Shown in pieces: positions 1-4,806 of a stretch of DNA of 5,029 nt; the stretch's first letter is position 1, and each line of letters opens with the position of its first letter. A program made the position numbers and the translations under genes. The notes below the pieces were generated by a model. The model had not been told where the DNA came from, ran no database searches, and saw only the letters and a list, made by a program, of their open reading frames with translations. This DNA comes from Phenylobacterium sp. (GTDB lineage Bacteria > Pseudomonadota > Alphaproteobacteria > Caulobacterales > Caulobacteraceae): positions 1 through 5,029 of the forward strand of contig JANXXA010000261.1 of the NCBI GenBank assembly GCA_025350885.1, read 5' to 3'.

Positions 1-1549
1 CTCCTAGTCGGAGATCTGAGGTGGAGACAATTGTACGTAATGCCCGTTCCAACGATTTTAGGGAGCCGAGCTTCTCATCTTTCACTAAGGTGAGGACAGT
101 CTGAATTCTTGCAGTGTCGATACGATCAGCGGTTAGTCGCGCAATATCCTTAGCGAGCGCAAGGAAGCCTGCGTCATCAAGCGCCCGGTATCGATGTATT
201 TTTGACCCAATTTCTTTCGTACTCGCATGGTCTCGGAACAGCGGCCAACCCCATCGATTGATCGATGCCTGATCGACGGCAACTAGGGCGCGTTCAAACC
301 AAATTTCGGGAGGCTGCGTGTCGGCCGCTTCGCCTCCCACCTGGGCCTGCTCCAACTCTTTCGGGAGTCCGCCATCCGGAGCAACGTTGAACCCTGCCCA
401 GATCAACCTCTGCGGTTCCGGAAGCCGTGCAACGTCACGCGCGTAAGTCACAATGAGTTCTTTTGAATTCAACCCAAAATGCACCGAATACCCAGAAGTT
501 AACTCAATGCCCCCCGTAAAAAAAGTGTACCAAGAAATCTGGGAACCCCGCCGCGAAAGGAGTTCTGCAATGATGCTAGGTTTAAACCAAAGCCATTTGC
601 CAATGTCTTCATCATTGAGCACGTCGGCAGACGCCCGGGTGCCTGCACCATCGATGATAAAATTCACCAAAGAAGGCACTGCGTCGTGACGAACGCGCAC
701 GCTGAACTCAGAGGGCGTCAGCCATTCCTGCCTCCTGAATTCTCCGGTGATCGCATAGAGACCTAAGTGGGGCCTGTTAAATTGGCTGCGTTCCGAGACG
801 GTGTTGTCGTCCGACTGCGGGCCCATTTCCGGAAGCTCATCTTCGGCCCACTTATCTGTTCGACCGACTCTCATGACCATCACTGACTCGCCACCTACTT
901 GCCGCGCCGACCCCGCGAAAACCCCTCCATCGCGCTCCTCCATTGGGCGCGTTTCCTCCCAGCCAAACGTGTCGGCTGTCTTCATCGTCGCCTGCCGCTC
1001 CCGAAATTGGAGGATGCGAAGAGCCATTCTTCGAGCTGCCAGGTAGTCTCGAAGATAGTCTGGCCGCATGTAGATTCCGGTTGGGTTTCCGGCTGGGTCG
1101 CGGCGAAGTTGCGCAACTTCTACGAAGCTCTCTAACGGGCAGACCCAGGAGTCGCCTTCCCTGAGCAAACACAGTGCGAAGACGAGGTCTTGATTGAGAG
1201 TCCACTCGTTATGTTCGTCCCCAGAGAAAGATTGGACTAGAACCAGATGGAACCCAATAGGTTGCTCCGAGTGAGATAGAACAACGTCGGTAGCATAATA
1301 TTTTTCCTCGTCGACGTAGGGACCATGACCGCGAGTGACGTCGGAAAAATCGAGTTCTTCTGCTGTCTCTTTGTGTTCCAAAGGAACAGCGAAGGTGCGG
1401 ATACCATTGTAGTCCGACGAGAATTCAGGATCGCCAAAATGCTTCGAGCGTTGATCGGCGCTAACGCACAGAGGAATCCAAGTTCCAGTGGCAAGGCGGG
1501 GACGTGTGAGGTCCCTCATCTCGAGCCATTCCCTATCTCGCTCGGCCAT
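1..1549 (-). CDS. Large uncharacterised protein, C-terminus beyond the window
   Basis: An uninterrupted minus-strand frame gives 516 residues from ATG at 1549 to the window edge; the stop is outside. The start is supported by GGAGG five bases upstream. The in-frame stop at 1624-1622 limits any extension, and GTG at 1561 is the only other plausible start. The protein looks soluble: no signal peptide, no membrane segment. It is acidic and rich in Trp, Arg and Glu. Residues 1-150 alternate short strands and loops. About 158-190 is a strong helix beginning GIYMRPDYLRDYLAARRM. Residues 225-400 look strand-rich, with a conserved-looking GFNVAPDGGLP segment at 386-396. Residues 455-516 are helical and run off the end. 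I do not recognise the family and see no nucleotide-binding, nuclease or protease motif. GC is visibly lower than in the genes to the right, suggesting horizontal acquisition. A role in an accessory or defence island is only inference. Confidence 0.85.
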   Translation of the reverse strand, partial: MAERDREWLEMRDLTRPRLATGTWIPLCVSADQRSKHFGDPEFSSDYNGIRTFAVPLEHKETAEELDFSDVTRGHGPYVDEEKYYATDVVLSHSEQPIGFHLVLVQSFSGDEHNEWTLNQDLVFALCLLREGDSWVCPLESFVEVAQLRRDPAGNPTGIYMRPDYLRDYLAARRMALRILQFRERQATMKTADTFGWEETRPMEERDGGVFAGSARQVGGESVMVMRVGRTDKWAEDELPEMGPQSDDNTVSERSQFNRPHLGLYAITGEFRRQEWLTPSEFSVRVRHDAVPSLVNFIIDGAGTRASADVLNDEDIGKWLWFKPSIIAELLSRRGSQISWYTFFTGGIELTSGYSVHFGLNSKELIVTYARDVARLPEPQRLIWAGFNVAPDGGLPKELEQAQVGGEAADTQPPEIWFERALVAVDQASINRWGWPLFRDHASTKEIGSKIHRYRALDDAGFLALAKDIARLTADRIDTARIQTVLTLVKDEKLGSLKSLERALRTIVSTSDLRLG

Positions 1550-1551
1550 TA

Positions 1552-1681
1552 GGGCCTCCACACTTCGGCCTTTTCGGGAGAAATAGCGACACGGACGGCG
1601 TTCCGCCGCAATTTTCGTGCCTCATGCTGGGCGGTCATTCCAGGGGCTAATCTCACCACCCGAAGTCGTACGTGTCCCGAC
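1552..1681 (-). other. Spacer between DUF1902 gene and large gene, with an open frame that may be a frameshifted remnant
   Basis: Just over 130 bases separate the DUF1902 stop (1684-1682) from the next start. A second minus frame stays open through the 3' part of the DUF1902 gene and this spacer and ends with TAA overlapping the next ATG. It reads SGHVRLRVVRLAPGM and then MTAQHEARKLRRNAVRVAIS (1639 downwards). DUF1902 proteins often carry a short strand segment after the LLADN region, and VRLRVVR could be that tail in a shifted frame, or the frame may be chance. It does not look like HicA: there is no GSH-type strand with a catalytic His. A 5-bp hairpin with a GAA loop lies at 1596-1608. It has no T-run after it, so I do not call it a terminator. 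Confidence 0.3.
1555..1559 (-). promoter_or_regulatory. Shine-Dalgarno site of the large left-hand gene
   Basis: The minus strand reads GGAGG, then CCCTA, then ATG. This full five-base match with five-base spacing fixes the start of the large gene at 1549. The same region contains a TAATG overlap, where the stop of an upstream open frame (TAA, 1551-1549) shares its last A with the ATG. Confidence 0.75.
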
Positions 1682-1864
1682 TTAGTTGTCCGGTCCCGGT
1701 GTCCCGGCGTTGTCCGCCAGGAGGTCGGGCGCGAGGGCCTGCACAAGTTCAACGAACTCGGGGAGGGTATCGGCCTCGACGACAAGGCCCGGGATGTTGC
1801 TGGTGGACACCCAGACCCTGGCCTCGGCGTCCCAGTCGGCGTGCACGTGATAGTCGCTGCTCAT
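1682..1864 (-). CDS. DUF1902 / HicB-like antitoxin-type protein, orphan
   Basis: This 60-residue protein contains the recognisable DUF1902 (HicB-like fold) pattern: a first strand YHVHADWDAEARVWVSTS (5-22), then NIPGLVVEADTLPEF (23-37), then an amphipathic helix FVELVQALAPDLLADN (37-52). HicB-type proteins normally bind and neutralise a HicA mRNA-cleaving toxin through this strand-helix domain. Here the protein ends soon after the helix. No DNA-binding C-terminal domain is present and no hicA-like frame lies on either side, so it is either an orphan or a shortened remnant. ATG at 1864 is the only possible start, because the in-frame stop at 1897-1895 is close and no other start codon intervenes. 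No good Shine-Dalgarno site precedes it, so translation may be weak. Family assignment is fairly firm; function as an antitoxin is inferred. Confidence 0.72.
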   Translation of the reverse strand: MSSDYHVHADWDAEARVWVSTSNIPGLVVEADTLPEFVELVQALAPDLLADNAGTPGPDN

Positions 1865-1916
1865 GGAGGGAATGTGCGCCTTGTGGGTGGAATCTCAAGG
1901 TGTGGAGCAGCCGCCG

Positions 1917-1926
1917 CGAAATTTCG
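1917..1926. promoter_or_regulatory. 10-base perfect palindrome upstream of the DUF1902 gene
   Basis: CGAAATTTCG is a perfect inverted repeat 52 bases before the DUF1902 start. It is an AT-centred island in an otherwise GC-rich gap. Toxin-antitoxin operons are often repressed at such palindromes, but this protein lacks a visible DNA-binding domain, so an operator role is a guess. I see no convincing -35/-10 pair in the gap 1865-1956. Confidence 0.25.
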
Positions 1927-1956
1927 ACTTCTGACGCCGCCGGCGCGGTGGCGGTG

Positions 1957-1983
1957 GGATTACGGTGACAGTTGCAATAACCC
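1957..1983 (+). repeat. Repeat copy A (left arm of 27-bp perfect inverted repeat)
   Basis: It begins GGATTACGGTGACAG and ends CAATAACCC. It is exactly complementary over 27 bases to copy B at 2018-2044, with a 34-base loop between them (1984-2017). In a transcript of either strand this would make a very stable stem. No T-run follows on either side, so it is not a canonical intrinsic terminator, although it could still protect or cap the 3' end of the transposase message. Confidence 0.93.
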
Positions 1984-2017
1984 TTGCCACAGCTTTGCCC
2001 GAGACGAAGTCGCCTTG

Positions 2018-2044
2018 GGGTTATTGCAACTGTCACCGTAATCC
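2018..2044 (-). repeat. Repeat copy B (right arm of the inverted repeat)
   Basis: The plus strand reads GGGTTATTGC, then AACTGTCACCGTAATCC. It pairs perfectly with copy A. The 26 bases at 2017-2042 are also identical to copy C at 2744-2769. It lies four bases beyond the stop of the transposase gene, so the repeat abuts the coding sequence. Confidence 0.93.
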
Positions 2045-2063
2045 GATGTCACGGTAATACAGT
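2029..2063 (-). repeat. Imperfect hairpin with degenerate repeat copy D across the transposase stop codon
   Basis: TGTCACGGTAAT at 2047-2058 matches the repeat's TGTCACCGTAAT at 11 of 12 bases, in the same orientation as B and C. With copy B it also forms an imperfect palindrome: ACTGT (2029-2033) pairs with ACAGT (2059-2063), and ACCGT (2035-2039) pairs with ACGGT (2051-2055). The last codons and TGA (2051-2049) of the transposase lie inside it. Such small subterminal hairpins are what Y1 transposases of this class bind, but binding here is inferred. This fold excludes the A/B stem. Confidence 0.55.
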
Positions 2064-2720
2064 CTTTGGCCTGGGCCCGCGCTTGCCGGGCGCCAGGGTC
2101 ATTCCCGTCTGCGCCTCCATCTGTGCAATCCACTCCGCCGCCCCCACCGGCCGGCCGATCAGCTCCGCCTTGCGCAGCGGGGCATAGGCCCCCGCCTCAT
2201 CGAAGTCCTGATCCAGGAACGCCGCGAAGTCGCCCACTCGCTCAAGCGCCGGCTCGACGGTGACCACCCCGTCGCCCTGACCGGCGATGTGCGCGGCCGT
2301 GCTCGACCAGCGCCAGTCCTGCGCCCGCGCCGCCAGCCGCGCCCGCACCGGGTTCAGCGCCACATAGCGCAGCGCCGAGATCAGGTGGCCCTCATCCATC
2401 GCCACCGAGCCATAGCGCCCCTGCCACAGGTGGCCCGTCGTGCGCATCCGGGCGTTGATGAAGCCGGTGTAGTGACGATGCACCTTGCGGAACGTGCGCG
2501 CGAGGCCGTCCTCGTCCGACGGCGTGACGATCAGGTGCACATGGTTGGGCATCAGGCAGTAGGCCCACACCTCCACCCTCGCAGCTCGCGCCGCCTGCGC
2601 CAACAGGTCCAGATAGAGCTGATAGTCGCCCTCCTCGAAGAACGTCCGCTCACGACGATTGCCGCGCTGGGTGACGTGGTGCGGGACGCCAGGGATCACG
2701 ACGCGGGAGAGGCGGGCCAT
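2049..2720 (-). CDS. REP-associated tyrosine transposase (RAYT, Y1_Tnp family)
   Basis: This complete 223-residue HUH single-strand DNA endonuclease is of the type that cuts and joins REP-like repeats. The N-terminus MARLSRVVIPGVPHHVTQRG is typical. The metal-binding HUH motif is H60-V61-H62 within MPNHVHLIV (58-65). The helix HRHYTGFINARM (81-92) and HLWQGRYGS (97-105) follow. The likely catalytic tyrosine is Y119 in LRYVALNPVRARL. W137/W139 (DWRWSS) and the basic C-terminal tail GRPVGAAEW to KRGPRPK (189-219) also match the family. No key residue is missing, so it should be active. The start has no clear Shine-Dalgarno site, and only 55 bases separate it from the upstream lipoprotein stop. 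It may therefore be expressed weakly by read-through from that operon. The gene is GC-rich like its right-hand neighbours, which suggests long residence in this genome or a related one. Confidence 0.95.
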   Translation of the reverse strand: MARLSRVVIPGVPHHVTQRGNRRERTFFEEGDYQLYLDLLAQAARAARVEVWAYCLMPNHVHLIVTPSDEDGLARTFRKVHRHYTGFINARMRTTGHLWQGRYGSVAMDEGHLISALRYVALNPVRARLAARAQDWRWSSTAAHIAGQGDGVVTVEPALERVGDFAAFLDQDFDEAGAYAPLRKAELIGRPVGAAEWIAQMEAQTGMTLAPGKRGPRPKTVLP

Positions 2721-2743
2721 GGGCTGGAAGGTGGCGGAGTATG

Positions 2744-2769
2744 GGGGTTATTGCAACTGTCACCGTAAT
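2744..2769 (-). repeat. Repeat copy C, upstream of the transposase
   Basis: It is 26 of 26 identical to 2017-2042, direct with B and inverted to A. Identity ends at both sides (G at 2743 versus T at 2016; G at 2770 versus C at 2043), which defines the shared unit. It lies 24 bases before the transposase start and 6 bases after the lipoprotein stop, so it is transcribed as part of the lipoprotein 3' end. Confidence 0.93.
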
Positions 2770-2775
2770 GCAGCC

Positions 2776-3432
2776 TCAGCGCCGCTGTTGGTCGCCGGGC
2801 GGCTGCTGGTCGACGGGGCCTTTTGGGCACATCGGGTTGTCGCGGCCCTGGCCCTGGTTGGGGGCCCTTTCGCCGGCGCGGCAGTATTCGGCGTAGGCGG
2901 CGCGGACGTCGAGGCGGGCGTGGGCGCCGGTGGCCGGCGCGGTCACCTCGACGGTGTCCAGAGCCCGAGGGGCGGCCAGCGGGATGACCACCTGGCGCCG
3001 GGTCACCCGGACAAGCGCGCCCTGGTGCGGCGTGTTCCAGTCGTCGAGGGCGCGCACGACCGAGTCGGGCACCGCGACCTCTGAGATCCGCGCGCCGCCG
3101 GCGAACCCGATGGCGGTCACCGGGGCGTAGTCGCCCTGGCCGGTGGGCTTGCGCGGGGTCTTGCGCACGCGGGCGGGCACGGCCTGGTCGAGGGTGACAC
3201 TCGGCCCGTCGATCGTGACGCTGAGCACCAGGCCATCGACGGTGCGGTCGGCGACGAAGCGGTTGATCGGGTCGTCGGCGTCCTTGACCGGCCTCTTCGG
3301 CAGGTCGCGGACAGTCGTGGGCTGGGCTTGAGCCGTGGGGCCCGTCTGGCTCGCGGGCGGCGTGCAGGCCGCCAGCGAGAGCAGGAGGGCGCCTGACAGC
3401 AGGGTGAGCGGCAGGCTGGAGGTTCTGCGCAT
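2776..3432 (-). CDS. Predicted lipoprotein of unknown function, second gene of the M64 operon
   Basis: This 218-residue protein has a type II signal peptide: MRR, a hydrophobic stretch LPLTLLSGALLLSL (7-20) and the lipobox L20-A21-A22-C23. It should be lipidated on Cys23 and, with Thr at +2, is a candidate for the outer membrane. A Pro/Gln/Thr-rich linker (24-45) leads to a domain of alternating strands (about 58-180), including VDGLVLSVTIDG (65-76) and RQVVIPL (146-152). The tail is polar, rich in Gln, Pro and Gly, with two cysteines (C184 in EYC and C202 in PMC) that could form a disulphide. I do not recognise the family. The start follows AGGAG with a seven-base spacer. The gene begins 10 bases after the metallopeptidase stop, so the two are surely co-transcribed. 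A partner, substrate-binding or inhibitor role for the peptidase is inference only. Confidence 0.88.
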   Translation of the reverse strand: MRRTSSLPLTLLSGALLLSLAACTPPASQTGPTAQAQPTTVRDLPKRPVKDADDPINRFVADRTVDGLVLSVTIDGPSVTLDQAVPARVRKTPRKPTGQGDYAPVTAIGFAGGARISEVAVPDSVVRALDDWNTPHQGALVRVTRRQVVIPLAAPRALDTVEVTAPATGAHARLDVRAAYAEYCRAGERAPNQGQGRDNPMCPKGPVDQQPPGDQQRR

Positions 3433-3439
3433 GGCGTCT

Positions 3440-3444
3440 CTCCT
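3440..3444 (-). promoter_or_regulatory. Shine-Dalgarno site of the small lipoprotein gene, overlapping the upstream stop
   Basis: The minus strand reads TAGGAG, in which the peptidase stop TAG supplies the first bases of AGGAG. The ATG follows after seven bases. The overlap suggests translational coupling of the two genes. Confidence 0.75.
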
Positions 3445-4624
3445 AGTAGCACGCGCCGCCGGCGCACTTGCTCATGCGTCGGCCGACCGCCAGGCCGCTG
3501 GCGGTGCGCCAGTCGCTGGCCAGGTCGCGGTCGCGCATGGTGGTGACGCCGCCGTCATCGACGTGCCAGAAGCCGGTCGTGCCGATCTGGGCGCACTGGC
3601 TGGCGGTGAGGCCGAGGCCGGGGGCGGCGGTCTGGCAGGCCGACTGGCTGGTCCACGTGTTGGCCGGGTCGGAGACGTTGCCGTTGCCGCCGCCCTGATA
3701 TTCGTCGCCCAGGCCATGCAGGAAGTGGCCGCTTTCGTGGGTGAAGACCCAGGCCGCATCGGTGAGCGTCGACTGGCTGGTGCCGAGGCCGCCCAGCGCG
3801 ATGTCGGAGCAGTCGCGGAAGGCGGCCTGGTGGACGATCGCCTTGCCATCGACGGCGCCGGAGACCGTGGAGGCCGCGCCGCTGAGGCTGCGGACGCAAC
3901 TGTCCTCGCCATTGCCGCCGGCCGGCCCCGCCCAGAGGTTGAACTCATTTTTCCAGAACCGGTAGAAGTTGGAGAACGGGTTGGTGTCGTTGAAGAAGCT
4001 GCCGAGCGCGATCACCTGCAGGCCATCGGTGAAGCCCTGGTAGTTGGTCCCCCAGTCGGCGTCGGGGAAGAAGCCGACATCGATCTTGTCGGGCGCCGTC
4101 TGACCAAGCGGCAGGTCGGTGTGCCACCAGACGGGTCGCGCGGTCTCCCAGGGGACGGTGATGTCGAAGAACACCACGTGGATCGTGGCCTGGGTCAGCG
4201 GCGCGCCGGCGGCGTAGGTGATCGGTGTGGTCTTGGCTGTTGAGCCGCGGCTGTTGCGGGCGGTGGCGGTGTAGGTGACCAGGCTGCGGTCGCCGAGCCG
4301 CAGCGGGAACCGGCAGACCGCGGGACCCTTCTCATGGGAGAAGATGCACTCGCGCCCGAACTGGAAGGCGGCGGTGCGGCAGGGGATGAGGCTGGGCGTG
4401 AAACCGCCGTTGTTGCAGGCGGTGAGCGTGCCGATGGTGACCGTGATGCTGACGGAATCGATGCCGTCCTTGGAGTCCACGCCGGTAGCGGTGATGGTCG
4501 AGACGTGGGGGCTGGCCCGGTAGAGCGGATCGTGCAGCACGGTGACGCCGGGATTGTTGCAGGCGCAGAGGCCCAGGCTGGCCAGGACCGCCAGTTGGCT
4601 GAGAAGCCGTCGTAGTGCGCCCAT
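3443..4624 (-). CDS. Secreted lipoprotein metallopeptidase, M64 (IgA peptidase)-like
   Basis: This 393-residue zinc peptidase is predicted to act outside the cytoplasm. Its type II signal peptide ends in lipobox L19-C20-A21-C22; Cys at -2 is unusual, and Asn23 follows the lipidated Cys. Residues 38-140 look like a strand-rich Ig-like domain with four cysteines (70, 82, 93, 104). The catalytic part starts near 146. NPFSNFYRFWKNEFNLWAG (215-233) matches the PF...YR..FN pattern of M64. The zinc motif is HESGHFLHGLGDEY (296-309), fitting HExxHxxxGLxDEY, with H296, H300 and general base E297. TTMRDRD (361-367) may be the conserved Met segment near the active site. Ten non-signal cysteines suggest up to five disulphides. 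Known M64 members cleave immunoglobulin A, but most environmental homologues have no known substrate, so I would not name one. It is the first gene of an operon with the small lipoprotein. Confidence 0.9.
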   Translation of the reverse strand: MGALRRLLSQLAVLASLGLCACNNPGVTVLHDPLYRASPHVSTITATGVDSKDGIDSVSITVTIGTLTACNNGGFTPSLIPCRTAAFQFGRECIFSHEKGPAVCRFPLRLGDRSLVTYTATARNSRGSTAKTTPITYAAGAPLTQATIHVVFFDITVPWETARPVWWHTDLPLGQTAPDKIDVGFFPDADWGTNYQGFTDGLQVIALGSFFNDTNPFSNFYRFWKNEFNLWAGPAGGNGEDSCVRSLSGAASTVSGAVDGKAIVHQAAFRDCSDIALGGLGTSQSTLTDAAWVFTHESGHFLHGLGDEYQGGGNGNVSDPANTWTSQSACQTAAPGLGLTASQCAQIGTTGFWHVDDGGVTTMRDRDLASDWRTASGLAVGRRMSKCAGGACY

Positions 4625-4631
4625 CGTTCGC

Positions 4632-4637
4632 CCTCCC
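4632..4637 (-). promoter_or_regulatory. Shine-Dalgarno site of the M64-like gene
   Basis: The minus strand reads GGGAGG followed by seven bases and ATG at 4624. This supports that start and the complete signal peptide that follows from it. Confidence 0.75.
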
Positions 4638-4651
4638 GAGAGACTGACGTT

Positions 4652-4680
4652 ACTCTACTTTAACGAAAGTGATATGGCAA
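4652..4680 (-). promoter_or_regulatory. Sigma70-like promoter of the M64/lipoprotein operon
   Basis: On the minus strand TTGCCA (4680-4675; 5 of 6 to TTGACA) is followed by a 17-base spacer and TAGAGT (4657-4652; 4 of 6 to TATAAT). The spacer is AT-rich for this region. A start point near 4645 would leave a leader of about 20 bases containing the Shine-Dalgarno site. Position and spacing fit well; activity is inferred. Confidence 0.55.
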
Positions 4681-4734
4681 ATCGCCGGTATCGGGTGTGG
4701 CGAGCGTTCCAGGCGGATCGCCCCGTCGGTCCTG

Positions 4735-4755
4735 TCGCTTAGGCAGACCAAGCGA
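4735..4755. other. Small hairpin between the GFA gene and the M64 operon promoter
   Basis: TCGCTT (4735-4740) pairs with AAGCGA (4750-4755), extended by GG/CC pairing with one bulged base. It lies 51 bases past the GFA stop. No T-run follows on the minus strand, so at best it is a weak or factor-dependent terminator. The rest of the gap 4625-4806 holds the promoter and leader of the M64 operon and nothing else I can name. Confidence 0.3.
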
Positions 4756-4806
4756 TCCGTTGGGTCAAATCCGAGGTCAGGCAAACTCGCAGCGACCGGC
4801 AACGCC

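Larger units (their letters stand above)
1957..2769 (-). mobile_element. RAYT unit: REP-type tyrosine transposase gene with flanking repeats
   Basis: The proposed unit comprises the transposase gene at 2049-2720 and three copies of one 26-27 base sequence: A (1957-1983), B (2018-2044) and C (2744-2769). B and C are direct copies 727 bases apart that bracket the gene. A is inverted relative to both, so the outermost copies A and C form terminal inverted repeats. RAYT proteins of the IS200/IS605-related HUH class are known to act on REP-like DNA next to their genes. No target-site duplication is expected for this class, so the ends cannot be fixed from this single sequence. The unit may be mobile, or a resident RAYT with its own repeats. 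Confidence 0.65.

Noticed and set aside
250..276. Clustered ATCGAT/GATCGAT words
   Set aside because: They fall inside the coding frame (Asp-Gln-Ala-Ser-Ile-Asn-Arg) without regular spacing, so they are not a convincing iteron or binding array.
852..1205. Minus-strand open frame of 117 codons within the left-hand gene
   Set aside because: It is in a shifted frame inside the continuous 516-codon frame, with an Arg/Ser/Pro-rich translation and no ribosome site.
1582..1617. TTGCGG with a weak -10 as a promoter for the large gene
   Set aside because: The -10 (CGCTAT) matches the consensus at only two bases, so the pair is no better than chance.
1957..2044. A/B inverted repeat as an intrinsic terminator
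   Set aside because: The stem is long, but the loop is 34 bases and no T-run follows on either strand. It fits a transposase-related repeat better.
2289..2768. Plus-strand open frame (159 codons) opposite the transposase
   Set aside because: It lies antisense to an intact RAYT with all catalytic motifs. The translation is His/Arg/Ala-rich low-complexity and its end is simply repeat copy C.
1957..2769. Possible CRISPR array from repeated 26-mers
   Set aside because: There are only three copies, one inverted, with unequal spacing and a complete transposase gene between two of them.
3335..4243. Long plus-strand open frame (302 codons) opposite the M64-like gene
   Set aside because: It is antisense to a well-supported peptidase. 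Its Gly/Ala/Val/Arg/Glu-rich translation is what GC-rich codon bias yields on the opposite strand, and no domain is visible.
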